Assembly: GCF_963675165.1 (NCBI RefSeq) | Contig: NC_087383.1 | Span: forward strand, 3,998,979 to 4,062,978 | Length of the DNA: 64,000 bases | Direction: 5' to 3' | From: Halichondria panicea | Lineage: Eukaryota > Porifera > Demospongiae > Suberitida > Halichondriidae | In this document: in pieces, positions 22,701 through 37,700 of the stretch | Layout of the letters: the number at the start of each line of letters is the position of its first letter | How positions within the stretch are numbered: the first letter of the stretch is position 1 | Notes under the pieces: generated by a model | The model's database searches: none | What the model was told of the DNA's origin: nothing | Seen by the model: only the letters and a program-made list of their open reading frames with translations | Made by a program: the position numbers and the translations under genes

Positions 22701-25700
22701 CACAACATGCCATATGTCAAAGTAGTGCTTGATGTCAGGGTTCTGCTCCCTTATGAACTTAGCTATCTGTTGATGTCTATCTGTGACCAACGTCCCCACT
22801 TTGATACCTTTCTTCTTCAAAAATTCTAACACTCGTATAAGACCTTCTTTCTCCATGTGGTTGCTACTAGCAACTTCATTGCTCTGTAGTGCATGCAGGT
22901 CATCAATACATATAAATACATATACATGTACCTGAACCAATTTGAAGTCAACTATCTTGTTCAGGACTGAATAAGAACCATACTGTGCAGTGTGACCAGG
23001 ACTATCTGATCGTCCGTCTCCAGCTAGCACTAGCGGTTTTCCTTTCTTTTTTAGTGACATCAATAGGGACTTCTGATTTTGCTTCCAAACGTTATCAATT
23101 GCAGGTTGAAGGTATTTGTTTTGATGGCGAAAAAAAGTTCTTCTAGTGATTGCAGCGACATTTAGGATCTTGAAGATGTGAAGAGCTTTAGATGGGAATG
23201 CTCCAGAGTAGAGAATGGCAGCTGACATAAGTATATTTCCAAGGGGAATGTTGCACACATAAGGCTGGCTATCCCATACACGTTTCTTGCGGCAATGTCT
23301 GCATGTCTGAACAATTCGTAAGAAAGAACCAAAAACCACCTTCTTAATGACGGCACTCTTTCCACAATAGAAACAGGACACAAACAGTAGCAAAAGGGAA
23401 GATTCCGATACCATGTAGAAAGTATCTCCGTTTGGTCTGTGTTGGTCATTACAAGGCTCAATCGTCCCATCAGTCGTCTCATCAGAACTACATACCAGGT
23501 ACATACAAACACAAGTATAATCATACAACTCTACTTACGATTCTTGATATGTTCCTGTTGATGTACTCATGTCAATAGAACACTCAGAATCAGATGTAGG
23601 ACATCTCCTTGGAGTAGATTCAAACAAGGGCACATCGAGAACACATTGTACACCCGCTTCTGCTGTTTGGGGATTTACTTGTGTGAGATTACATTGCACT
23701 TCAGCATCTTGAAATAGTGGTGTGACCTTGACTTGTATTTCTAGAGTAATAGAAACACTTCACTGTATAATTGTTATTGGCCATAGAATCTCTTACCTTT
23801 GGTGCTTGTTTTTGGCAATACTTGAGTACGCACATTTCTTTGGCTAACTTGAACACAGGCTTGCACTGATACATGGTTGTATTTAGGACTAGGTTCATCA
23901 TCTGATTCGACTTCAGCAGAAGCCTCACTGACAGTTGGAAGGTGTGAGGGTCCAGCAATAATTTGATTGACAATCTGTACTGGTTAAGCTTACAAAATGC
24001 AAGGATTAACAGCACCTTTACCTCATGCCGTTGCCTTTTCTCTACAACTCCTCTTCTTCCGATGCCACTCCCTTCTGCTCTTCTCTTATGACCAATTTCG
24101 TGATCTGTTTGGGGTGATCGATGAAATATTGTTGGGACACTTTCAGGTTTCAGCCGCCTTCTTTTCTTCAGGCCAAATTGAGAAGCAAGAGCTGAGTCAA
24201 TTTCAAAGCTGTCATCAGTAAAATGTTCACTACAAACGAAGGAGTGATCAGTGGCCTTCCATTGAGCTCTTGTTCGTTGAACTTGCTTTTCCCACTTTTT
24301 TCTTAATCCAGCATCCTTGGGAAACTTAAACAAGCTTACTTTTTCACTAGGAGTGTTTGAGCACCCAGCAGCTACACATCTGTTGACCATAGTAGCTACA
24401 GTTGAGTTGCATTCAGTTTTGCATGTATTCCTTCTATGACATCACGTAGTAGCCGCGCCCACATTCAACCACAACAGGAAGTCCATTAGACAGGATGCTA
24501 AATCTGCCTCACTAAACCTTCTGTAACTTCATCAATAATTAATTAAAATATTTCAATCTTTATAACATGCATCTGGGTCCCAAACAGAACACATTTATGC
24601 AAAAATAAAAAAGTTGATTTTTTCGTGTCACCCTCCCTTTAATGGTTTTCTTTTCTCTCAGAATGACCTTGAGCCTTGCTTGCTGCTGTTTCAACAGTCA
24701 CCAGGACAGGTAAGATTGATTGTTGTAGACTGGTGGTCTAGCTGTGCTTACCTTATTGAGCGTATAATTATGCCTGTGATTGTATATATTTAATGTCACT
24801 GTGTATACAGGGTGCTCAAGAGAGTGTGTTCAAATCAGTCAAACAGACCGTGACTCTTGCACTGAGGGTAGTGTACGCCTGTGAAAGGTAATGATCGTAT
24901 TTAGTACTGTGTTTGTTATAATTGTATGACTTGTATATCTACATGTACATGCTGCCACCCCATTTTTCATTTGCGATGCTCTTGTGTATAATGCATGACT
25001 TTTGTGATGCAATTAAAAGTCCAACATAAATTATATACATTTCTACAGAGGTGATCAGTTGTCAATGGCAGATGGTATTGTGGAATGTCTGCCAATCACC
25101 GGACCTGCCTCAGGGTGAGTACATGTATAGCATATCTAGGTGACCATATCATGAGGAAATTGTTGTTTCTGTTGTTTGCTAACTAAAGTTTCTTTTTTGC
25201 AGCGATCTCTCCGACCTTGGTGCTCAAGTTGACCTTTTGAGGGTTCACTTAATGTACGTTAGTATCGTAAAGTGCTACATAGCTCTTTTTTAGCACAACT
25301 GTCATGAACATTCTTGCATGTATTGAGGTCCGATTTTCCTGTTATGCAGAGCCCTGGACACTTTGCAAGAGTATGGAGTACATAAACCAGTGCACTATGT
25401 TAAAGATATTCAGGTAACAGATCTAGTATGCACATGCAGTTGATTTGCGTTGAGTTGTAAACCGTATAGCACGAGGCACTTATCGTGGAATGGCCTCTAA
25501 AATCATTTCGTTCGTGGGTTGACTGCTTACCAGAAGCCATGGCAGATCAATACTTCTAAGTAAAAAACAATTTTTTCGTGGAATAAATTTTCATGTAGGA
25601 TTGCTAACCCGCGAAAATTAAGCTCCTTGAAAACTTCGCGCTATATGACAAAAATTTAATGGTATTCTATATAGTGTATGGTATGTATGGTGTCAGAGAT

Positions 25701-28700
25701 TCTTTAATGTGCATTACTGCCACAGAACGATCCTGTTGAAGTGCAACAGTTGATGATCAAGTTGACAAGAGTTGCTAACAGGAGGTATTGGAATACAAAC
25801 CGGGTGTATTTGTCTTGTTGGCATTAAGTAAGTATAATTATGTTTACGTACACTTCTATTTGCTCCACCTTGCTCATGCAGGTATTCGCTCGTTTCTCTC
25901 GTTTTGAGCGAATACCTGAGCGAGGTGGAGCAAATGCAGCCCGACCAGACCATGCCCAGATATACGCTCAGATGCAATCTATACCAGGCCGAGGAGGCGA
26001 CCTAGTGTTATTTTAGAGACAAATCGGCCTGGGAACGAGGCTATTACTTCCTTAGATACGTATAGCTAGTAATTTCTCTTCGGTCAAAACATTAATTTTA
26101 TTGTTAACAATATTTAGTCAGTTCGTGGGTTATAATTTCGTGGCTGGATGCACTTTAGGTAAATATGGTCAATGATCGCTCTGCTGGTATAATATTTGTG
26201 CTCAGGGTTGTGCTCAGGGTTTCGACCACGAAAACCTTGAACAGTTTGCACCCCTCCCTCCCGCTAAAATTTTCCCAATATACGGTAGCACTTTTATTAT
26301 TTATGTTCGTCCATGTGTGTATATAGGCACCCTCCATTGAGTGAGTCCGAGTGGAGGAAGTTGCTCCAAAACCTTCTTTCTTTGAGATCACAAGTGTTCA
26401 CCTGTGTGGAAATTAGTACCTGCTACAAGGTACGTACGTATAATACTATACAATTATGTATGCATGGGTGAGGCTTAGACTCGAATTAAGGCCTGGGACA
26501 TGCAAGCTAGGATCAATTATTATAGTCCCTCAAATACAAGTAGCTATACTTTTACTACGTTTTTTTATATTTCTGTGTAAAGGTTTTTGCGGAGAGCTTA
26601 CTCTGCTCGGGACAAAAGACCAATATCAGCTTGGCCAGTCAATTGCTAACCCTCTCCAGGGGGTCCCATCGTAGACCACCCCCCACACAGCGTCTTCCTG
26701 CCTCATCGTTCAACTACCGCCTTTCGTATGAGGTGTCGTGTGAGCTGGTACTAAATGCAACCAGGGAATACTTCAACTCAGCAGCCTCACTTATGGATGA
26801 AGATATGGATCTTGCAAGGTTCGTATATACCTGGCTATCCTATGTAGTGTGTTTGGTAGGTGCACATGTATATGACTGTTCTTAATTATCTTACCAAACC
26901 GTGCATTACCATGTAAACTTAAGACGAGCCGGTGTGTATGGCTATTCAGTCCGCATGCCATGCTTCTAGAATACTCGCAATTGTGTTGGTGATTGTGCAA
27001 GGGCGTTTTCTAATATGTAGCTCTATTCAATCTCCAGGTGCTGCCTTGATCTGTTCTCCAGTCCAACAGCAGCAGTACAGACTGAGTGGAACCTTATTGC
27101 CTCCATGGGTCTCCTGGATGACTTTGGTGTGAATATCCTTCCTCTTCAGGTGATTTTTAGCCTCATTCGTTGAGTGTATTAACAGATAAAAATGTTTTGT
27201 TAGAGCATCGGGAACACTTTAGTTAGTTAGAAAGTATGTATAGGTTCTGGATACAATCGAGAATCTAAGCTACACCCATTGAATGTACATGCATGTGCAC
27301 AGCAGTTGTTAGGTTCAACTTTTTGTTTTAAACATGCTTATCTACAGGTTCGACTTACTGAGAACAAGTTGGACATAGTGAGAAATGTTTTAGACTCTTC
27401 ACCCACTGCATACAGAGACTACGAAAAAGTAAGTACATTGTTTCATACATGCATGTATAGGCACTTCTTGACCCACTAGGATCTTAATATAGCAAAAGAC
27501 CGTATCTAGATAATGTTGGGTCTCCCTCTCCCTCTCTCTCCTTCTCTCTCTCCTCCTATTTTCCCCTCTCTTTTGGGGGGAAGCTTCCCCCCCCAGACTA
27601 GATGAATCCCTGGCAGTTATGATTTCTTATCATTATTATGCCTCAGTGCGCATGCGCAAGCGAGATATACGGTAGTTTGTGTGTGTGTCTGTGCTACAGC
27701 TGCTCAAGGATTGAACTGTAAGTAAGAGTTTCTATAGGCTTCTAGTATAACGTTTTCGTTCGTGGATTTGCAAAATAATGCTTCGTTCTCGAGTGATGCC
27801 TACTTTTGCTTACTTGGAAAGCCATTGCAGCCTTTTCAGAAGAGTGCGTAGCAAAACTTGTCCATGGAGTGTTGCTACTCATACATCATGTTGTGACAAA
27901 AACATGCACTAGCTATAGCAGATGTAAATTACTAAACACGTACTTAAATGAACAACACGTCTGCACTAGAACGCTAGATATTGGTAGCTGCAAGAGTGAG
28001 AAGAGAGCTGCAAGGCTCTGCTGATGCGGCCATTCATTTTAGACTCGATCGTTTTTAACAACAATCATGGTCTACCATTACCCACTCCTTGAGTTTTTCT
28101 GTGATTCTGCATGAGCAATTTAAAATATTTACCATGATGTTTGTATATACTATAATAGCTAGTAGCTTTACGTTATGTAGCTTTGACAGCTCCATCGAGG
28201 CATCAGCACCCGCGGTGCTTTAGATATCATAATTATGCGTTTTCCCCTCCAGATAACTCGACTGTCTCGTTTGCTGGAGGGTGCCGGGGAAAATGGCTCT
28301 GCAGAGGACAAGAGCCTCACAGAAAGAACACTAATACCCTCCGAGGGACACTCACTCATCCTGATTATCCTGTCAGCTTTGCAGGTGACAGTTGTACACT
28401 ACAATAATTATTTGTGCTATTTTGATTTGTTGCAGTAGGTGTGTTTTATCCGTGTTGATTGTGTCTTTGCATGCCTTAACGATTTCACCAGGATGCATAT
28501 AATAATACTGTTACAGTATAGTGATATGGTACACCAACTGGCACATTTTGCAGAAGCATGATATGAAACTCGCTGAAAATCTTTGCCAGCGATTAGTTGA
28601 AATGAAGTTTGCCCCGGCTTGGGAAATTTGCAGGTAATTGTACCAGTCCGGGTATATGTAAATTTAATTTTAAATTCCAATTGTACACTTACCTTGCAGG

Positions 28701-31700
28701 AAGGTAGCTATTGATAGTGATTCATTGAGCTTGGCCACCAAGATGACATTAATGAACTTCTGCCTCACCTTCTGCCCCCCTGAAGAGATAGAGTGCACCA
28801 TCTCTCTGAGACAAAACTTGCAAGTCCAGGTATGTTACATGTGTACGTGCAGTCTCTGTGTGACATCATCTATTTTCACTGTATGATATAAACTCTACGA
28901 ATACACTCAAATGTCGATTGAGTTACTGTCTGTTGTTTTCATTTGTTAAATATAAAATTATAGCTATATGTTATTGTGAAACAATTCCCGTTTCTGGACT
29001 CTATTTCAGAGCCTTTTTAGTGGATGTGTTGAGAAAACGAGCGTCATCTCCACTAGAGGGCGTGGCAAGTTGTCGGGTCTTGCTGATACAAGTGGTGCTA
29101 CGACAGTTGTCAAGGGACTCATGGATAAAGGAATGCAAAGCATTGTCAAAAGTGCTGGGGCCATGCAGCAACTCATCAAGACTAGGTACGTATCTCCTGA
29201 CTGATTGTGTATTTGGAACTGCTTGTACTTCTGTCACAAATGTACGTGCTTGGTGTATTTAATGCTGCTGCCGTGTCAATAGACGTGATGCATGAGATAT
29301 GCCTTCATGACCCTTCAAACTGTAATTTTCACAATAATTAAAGCTGGATTACAACTTATCCAGGCAATCTCCTGAGCCACCCAACAAGCCTTTGGCTGAA
29401 AAATCCTCTGAAGGCTTCATCAGTATTATTGCAGAGCTTAGTAAGATCGCTGAGTCAGCAACTTCCTCTCCTAAACAAGACATTAAAATCACATCCCACC
29501 CGTTCTATTCAACCCGAGTCTCAACCCCATCAAATGATACCGATGGTGATGGTGGAGCTGATGCAGCACATTACTATGGGGATTGGGGCATGCCTGGAGA
29601 TGTGGGAGTTAAACTAGCTGTTAACCAGGCGCTACTCTACGCTGTACAAGTGGCAAACGCCATGGCAGCAAAAAAAGACAAGAAGATGGATTGTACTAAA
29701 GGTGGGTGGCAATATATAGTGTGTTCAAGTCTTGTGGCTTGATATTTTAATGTTGAGAGTTACCATTAATTTTAGTATTATCGTACGTTTTCAATAGCTC
29801 TGTTGGATCTGGCTGAGGAATGCAGCTGTGTGGACACTCCTCTAATGCTGGGATATTTGTTCGCCTTGCCTGAGGTATGTTAAGGGAAACTATACCATTC
29901 ACAAGATACATGTGTAGTGAAATCTCATGTGATTGTAACTATACCGTAGTCGTTCTAATTATAGAACCATCCTAATACAAGCACCAACTGTGGAATTAAA
30001 TTTTTTTCTGTTCTAAATAAGAATCATTTCTCATGTTTTTTGTGGTACGCCTTATTCAACTTTTCCAAATTTTTTTCTTTTGGTAAGAACCATTGTAATT
30101 GAAGAACCATTCTAGATCCATAATTCTTTTACATCTCCAAATAAGCACCATTTCCAGATTTTGTTGGTGCTATAATTAGAACGATTACGGTACTAAGAGT
30201 TCAATTATGCATATAATTATATGTTTACAGGCGGATTCTGCTGACAAGTTGCTCTCAACTTTTCCGAAGTCAAAACGTTCTTTTGAGCTGGCACTTTTCT
30301 ATCTGTCCCTGCAAATCTATGTCCAATTTCTGCCATCATTTCGACCTGAAGGTACAATGTATATGGTATATACCCATGCACTTGTATATCGCTGTGTATA
30401 CGTTGCTTCTCCTGCTGTTTTCTTACTGTCATCAAAACTGTCTCTTCAGAAATTCTGTCTCAGCAAAATCCTTACACGCACTCTCCCGCTGAGGTAATGA
30501 ATCATGTGATATGCCAAGTGATGTCATGTGACTCAACAACCTGGCCTGAGACGTTAAAACCACTGCTAGAACTACTGCATAAATACCAAGAGAAAGTTAA
30601 CGATCTCAAAGAAGCAGAGGAACTGCTTGGTCTCGGGTTAGGTTAGTTCATTGCTACAGGTCTATATAATACGTAGATGCCCTAGCTTTGACTATACATA
30701 CATGTATATCTTAGTTTGTGATCTATCTGTGACTGGTGCATGGTATTGTCTATCACTGCAGGTATTGATACGGATCAGTTTGAGAGTGACTCGGAATACA
30801 GGCACAACATTGTTCTTATGCTTGCAAGGTACGCGTTCGCTATACTAACTGTATAATTATGTACATGCAGTATAAGTAAGTACTTATACTGCATGTACAT
30901 ATACAGTTAGCAGGACTGTAAAAATTGGAGACCTGCTCTATAAACCATATATATCGGGTAAATAACGTTATTTTTGGCGCCGACACCGAATTAATTTGGC
31001 GAATCAATGTATAAGGGTGCCAAACTTACTATTATATGTTTTAGGTGTCCCAGTCTAACGGATGAGATACAATAATGCCATACATGCAACATGATTGTAA
31101 AATGAAATCGGGTAGTTCAATTGCGTCATTCGCCAAATTATAATAGAGTCTCTAAGTTGGAGTTATAACCTTACTGGTGTTTGTCCTCTCTCGTTGTGTT
31201 GTTACAGAACACTGAGTAAGAAGGGATTCACAATTGCTTGCAAGTTGGCCAAACGGCACCACATTCCTGATTGGGAGGTGTACATGGAGCTACTGGAAAC
31301 ACTCCTAACAACATCCTCGTGAGTCGTGCATGAATGTACAGTATGATTGTACCAGCATGCAAATGTTCCTATTCTCAAAAGGCTTATTAATAAGGACTGC
31401 TTTATTATGCCTCGAGGTGTATAGCCGCACAGCTGACTCTGTGTGTGTGTCTGTGTATTCCAGCTGAAACTGCTCAACGGTTGCAATACTACTAAAACTA
31501 ACAGTTTCTATAGGCTTCTAGCCACGTTTCGGATTTTAGATCATGGATTTACAAACTAAAGCTTCGTTCTTGAGTTATGGCTCACTTGCATGCAGTAAAG
31601 GTCAGAATCTTTTATAGCATCATGCATCTGTTCGCACAAACTTCTATTCAACTTACGTATGAGTTAGTCTTGCACTAAAGCGCTAGCTGTTTGTTAGCTA

Positions 31701-34700
31701 CAAGAGTCGGAAAAAGCTGCATTGCTGCATGCATGTACATTGCCAGAAGCAGCCCTTGTGAACTCTGACCTTATTGCAGATCTACCCCTTTTTTATCATA
31801 ACATTATACAAAGGAAACTAATGACCTCTTCTATAACACTATAGAGCGAAAGCAAAACATGGCGAGAGGCATTAGCACAATGCTGCTTAATATTGCCAAC
31901 ACGTTTTTATACTATATTATGTACAAAGACTATGAATTATTGTGCAGATTGGAGTCCCATGAAGTTCCTCGTAGAATCAAGGACAATAACGTCATGAACG
32001 TTCTTTTATGCAATCCTCAGCAGGTCAGGCTATACGTGTATAATTATGGCATTGAATTATTTTGCGTTGTAGCCTATTGCTAAGTCCTGTGTGTTGAAGA
32101 ATCTCATACAATTCCCATAACTCATGTTCGTGCCATATCTCAGATATTATACTGGTTCTTTTTGTCATTAAGCAATGACTATTTTTGTTTTCAATTTTAC
32201 AGACATGTTGCAGACTGAACGATAGTACATATGAGAAACTGCGTGGTACTAATCTGACTGCAATGTTGTCATTTTACACTGCTCTGCAACAGTGTCTGGA
32301 TAAGGGTGCCACAATAGAGGTATGCATAATGTATATACCACTCATTGCAATATAGGTATTACGCAAAACAAGAAATTAGGGTTGACGGTTTCAGTTACAT
32401 GAGTCTGTCAATTATCAGGCTATACTTTACACATGTAACTATTTCGTTATGGGACGAAAATTACCGTAGAGTGCGAAATTCTCGAGGCACTTATATTTCG
32501 TGGATTGGCCTCTAAAAGCATTTTGTTGCACAATGTTTGCGGGAAAATTAAGCCCCTCGAAAATTTCGCACTATACGGTATAGGTCGGCTCATTAATTTT
32601 CTCCTTGCAGACAAACATTCCTGTGGCTACTCACATTAGACTACTGAAGAAGTTAAAAGCCAATGTTTCTGGTATGCAATTATTGGACATGCTGGCTCTT
32701 TATATTGTATCAACCTTGGCTCATGTATACCCTCCCTCTACAAATCCAATAGGTATTAACTACAAGGCGTTGATGTCTGGAGAGGTGAATCCTCTGACCA
32801 CCCTCAGCTCTGCTCTGACTGATAACAATGTACATGTAGTTGCAAAATTGGCCGACAAAATACCAATTAAAGTACGTTTTTTTCACAACAAATACTTTGC
32901 AGTCAGCTCGTACCCACCTGCCCCTTAGGCTATGACCAAAAATGTCTTGGAGTAAAATCGTGCTTTTGCAGTCACCAAAAGTATATACACTCAATAAGTA
33001 TTGTTGAATTTATTGACTGCTAATCTCGTTGCAGGATGGTGGGTATATGAATGCTGACATGGTGTTTAGGGCGTACACAGAGATCCTTTTCTGGAAAGGA
33101 GACAAACGACAACAAGAAACTGATCCCAATTCATCAGTGAGTATAGCTCTCTTGGAGAGCTTTCAAAATTATAAAATTATTAGTGTCGGCCTTTTTTTTA
33201 ACTTGTAAAAACTTTAACAATTTTCTTCTTGTCCAAACTGAGTGTGACCCTCTAGTAGCTAGTAGCTAGTGATCATACTGAATTTCTGCCAGTTGGTATG
33301 AGAGATTAACTCAATACTGTCTTTCTCCTGCTATAGCCTAAATGGGTGCATCGATATGAGGCGTGTCAAGAATTTCTCTTGAAACTAGGTGTCGCTGAAA
33401 TAAGGCAATTTGTGAAAAACATCATCTTCTCAGACCAGTCACTGAAGGTTTGTTCTTTTTAATTGCCACAAGTCATGTGTCTGTGCATGGTCTCTGCATT
33501 AATGCACTGTTTTGTGACAGATTGGTTTGAGCACTCGCTTGGAGCTGGTGAAAAGATCTCAAAGGATCTGTCAGACAAGATTGAAGCAAGAGCCAATGGA
33601 CACCGGATTTCAAGAGCTCAAAGCTGAGCTAGAAATTGGCTGCAAACATCTGAAAGTCCTCACCAGTACCGAGTTTGAGGATATCGCTACAACTTTTTCA
33701 ATTGATGAGGTGTGTGTAACATAATGCTATAAATTTATCACATGTGCTTACCGTTTTCTCTCCAAACAGGAAAAGTGGGAAGAATATTTCACTGAACTGG
33801 ACTTCTCAATGTCAGACCCAAACAAGGTATAGGTCATGATAGTACACGTATATTTATCACTCATTGTCCAGGTATATATATAGTTTGTGATTCATGCACT
33901 TTGAGTTGCAGATTGTAAACTACGTAAATTAATACACACTTCATTAACCTAGCTTATCACGCTCGGTATATTGTCCCTGCAAACTAATTGTAGCTTCCAT
34001 GTTTTCACCCTTTTTAACAGGTCCACCTATTGTCTCTAAAGATGCTGACAGACTCGTTTCCCATTGAGCTGATGCAGACAGTCCTCTCTCTCACTCACTC
34101 GGTCTCATCCAACAAGCTCTCTGTGGCTGATCTGATACGAGAGGCACTGGAGGGGTGTGTGCAGGAGCTGTCACATGACGAACCACATAGGTAAGCAACA
34201 TTTCCTATTGGTTTGCAAGTAAAAACACGGTCGCACGTTATGATTGTCGTCTAAAGTTATCTGGCTATTCAAATAGATTTTGAGCAAACACGTAGCTGCC
34301 TTTGTTAATGTTATTTGCTATACATAATTATGTATGACTATTGTATAGTTGTCTGTTTGTGGCGCCTAATTGTAATTGTATAGATTAAGGTTTAAACTTT
34401 TACCGCAATTCCACCTTTCATCTAGTTGGGGGGCAGGGATGAACTTTCCCCCCAAAGTGAATAATGGCATCATCACATTAGTACTAGCTGTCTATGATGT
34501 GCAATATGTAACTAAATCTATTGTGATGCACTAGCATGTAATAGGGGTAGGGGGTGTGGTCAGCAAATCACTACCAAAAATTTCCCCCCAAACTTTTAAT
34601 CCTAGATGAAACCCTGCCACTTGGTATTTTTATTGTACGTTTATATACACTGCGTGTATAGTCCTATACACTTCCCATACTGTAGGGACAGCACTGGCAC

Positions 34701-37700
34701 TGCTCATATTGAAAAACTTGAGAAGATCATGGCCTCAGTTTCCAAACACGAGAGTAAAAGGTGTGGTTTCAGCCTGCTCTGTATTGTACATACCTCCCTA
34801 ATAAAATAGCAGCATAAAATTACCTCACTCGTTATTGTTTTGAAAAGGTACGTATGTATACATATGCATGCTGATTCTGACCCTTCACAGATTGTATTGT
34901 TGACAGCAAATTTATTCTTGGATATGCCCTGTCTCGTAAACTTGTGTTCACTTTCCTTTCTTACTTTACAGTGGTACTCTGGTCAGTAGCAAGCAGTTAC
35001 TGGAAGTGTTGCAGCCATTCTGTAGCAACAGCTCTTTCAGCGCCCACACACGAAGAACAGTGCTGCAATTGATAGAAAAGGTAACACCAATTAGCGTATT
35101 GCACAGTACAGAAATGAGGTAGATCTAGTGAGGGCCATAATTATGAGAGTTATTCTTTGGATGCTGGCTCACTATACATTCATTATTGACAAACTGCATT
35201 ATACCGTTATACTAAATGATCATACTATACATACAGTATCTCTACCTGTCTGATGAAGATGTTGGTCTGCTCCTACTCTACCAAACACAGTCTATACTCT
35301 CTACCGATTTCAGTTCAGAGGTCAGAATCCATAGTTTTTTTACATTTTACTATTGTAATGACACCTGATGCAGCTATTCCCGAATTACAATACTCAGCGA
35401 TTAAGCGTATACTGTTATCAGTAATTATGCAGTACATATGCTGTAGTTGTAATTGACAATTGCATGCCATACATGTGTAATGCAATCAATTATTGTCTTT
35501 TGTAGGTGACGATTGAAAACCTATCAACAGATGAGTCTCGAGACAATTTCTTCTCCCAGCTTCTAAAAGAGGCCAGGAGCGTGGATAAAGTAACAAAACT
35601 GTTCTCTCTATTGGAAGCATGGGCAAACTCAAGGTACATGTACATTACAAATTCTACTCCCAAGAAATAGTCATGTATTGTTAGCATTCACTCACATGCA
35701 TGCATGTACGATTGACGAGCTGTAATAATATTATTGAGCATCGATCGTTAGACATTTGCGTCTTACTGTACCTGTGTGTGTGTGTGTAAGCTAATCACTA
35801 CTGCTTTGTCCGCATGTGACTTGCACAATCCATGCATGCAATTGACTACTGTATAGCGGATAATTTTCGTTGGTATACATTTTTACCCGAGGCTGTGCCA
35901 CGGCCAGCGGGTATAGTAGTCCGTTGGTTGGTGGTTTGTTTGTCTGTTTATGACATCAGAGTCTGCTCACCTGGCTGACTGCGTTTACAGCGTAGATAGT
36001 CCCCACATGCACGACAAGTTATTAGTTTTAATAGTGGCAGCTTTCGATGTTAGAGCCTCATTGTCGAATAAAAGCGAGCAAAATTGAACTTGCACGTTGG
36101 CCTCTAGCTCTATAGGCATCGGTACATATTTACAAATGAAGTGATCCTGTACCAGGAACAATGGAAAAGGATCACTAAAGTAGAAAGTTAGAAGTTACGA
36201 TTGTTGCTTCTTTGCATGCCCCTAGCCCTATATATACCAGCAGGAGCCATATTTCTAACACTCTAGGTACTATAGGCTTTTTTGCTGTGATCCTAAAGTC
36301 CCCCACAGTGCATGTCTCATACTAAAGCTCGGTTCTCCAAACTTTCAGCATGCCTCTTATAGTCTATAGAATTGCATTGCTCATGTTACTTGCTACTTGG
36401 CCAGCTTCCATGCTTCATAAACTGCTTTATTGTATTTATGTAAACAGCCGAGGGTTAACATTTCAGTGCTCTAGTTTTATGAACTAAATATTTCGTATTT
36501 TAAATATTCGTGCAGCTCAGGATAGTGACGTTGAATCTATTGCTGTAGAATAATTTCGTAGTTTTAATTTTCGTATGATGCTCTTCAATACGAAAATTTC
36601 CACCAAACGAAAATAATTATACAACGATGTACTCACATATAATTATACTGACTACATGCTTTACAGCTCAGTACCAACTCAGTCGTGGATCGGCCTACTC
36701 ACAGCAGCTGCTGAGATGTCTGCAGCTGTCAGCATTGTGCCCGTCATAAGAGCGGGGTTGAGAAACATTCCACCTCAGGTACGTTTTAGGTAATAGGCCA
36801 ATAGCTATTATAGTGCATTTTTTCATCATCTAAAGTACGTGTTTCCTTTGCATGCAATATCAGTTATTAAAATTAATCGGTTATCCGTATATAGCGAGTA
36901 TAATTTTCTTTGGTGCAAAATTTCGTATGAACTACCCAATTTATTATACAGTTATGTTGAACGTATTGGGGAATTCCACAGTTTTAATTTTCGTATGATG
37001 CTCTACAATACGAAATATATGAAAGTTTCCACCATACGAAAATAACCTGCTATATACGGTATATGTATATCTGCATGCATGTATCTGCCTGCTGGCATTA
37101 TACTACACCGCTCAGGTTGATGAGAGATTGGTGGAGTTGATATCCAAATCCAGTTCATCTGAAGCACTGAAGTTGATTTTTGTCAGTTCCAGTCAAGATA
37201 ATATTAAGTCAACCATACGGTCAATGGTCGATGTAAGTAACAATTCTCAATTCTTATACCATATATAATTATGCCTCGGTGCGCATGCGCAAGCGAGGTA
37301 TACGGTAGTGTGTGTGTGTGTGTGTAGATTGCTATTTTAATTCATGGATTTGCAAAATAATGATTCGTTCTCGAGTTATGCCTAGTTTTGCTTACTTGGA
37401 ATGCCATTGCAGCCTTTTCAGAAGAGTGCGTATATAGGAAAACTTGTCCATGGAGAGTTGCTATACTCTACCTACGTAGTTTTTAGCGTTGCACTAGGAC
37501 GCTAGCTATTGGTAGCTGCAAGGCTCTGCTGGTGCAGCCCGATTCATTTTAGACTTGAACTTTTGGCATCGATCATTTTTAATAACAATGATTGTCGATC
37601 ATTACCCATTCTTTGAGTTTCCCTGTGATTCTGCCTGCATGCAGCAAAATTCATGATGTGTGTGTAGAAACTCTATTATTAGCTTTATGTTATGTATAGC

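Larger units (their letters stand above)
20663..24638. mobile_element. Kolobok-type DNA transposon, 3,976 bp
   Basis: The element begins agggagggtgacacgaaaa and ends with the reverse complement. It is flanked on both sides by TTAA (20659-20662 and 24639-24642), the target duplication of Kolobok elements. It carries inverted terminal repeats of about 205-210 bp, a THAP-domain transposase gene on the minus strand and a second gene on the plus strand. Both genes converge near 21.68 kb. It is inserted in the NBAS intron between 20616 and 24662. The two terminal repeats differ at only a few positions, so insertion is recent. The superfamily call rests on TTAA plus THAP plus end sequence. Confidence 0.85.
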
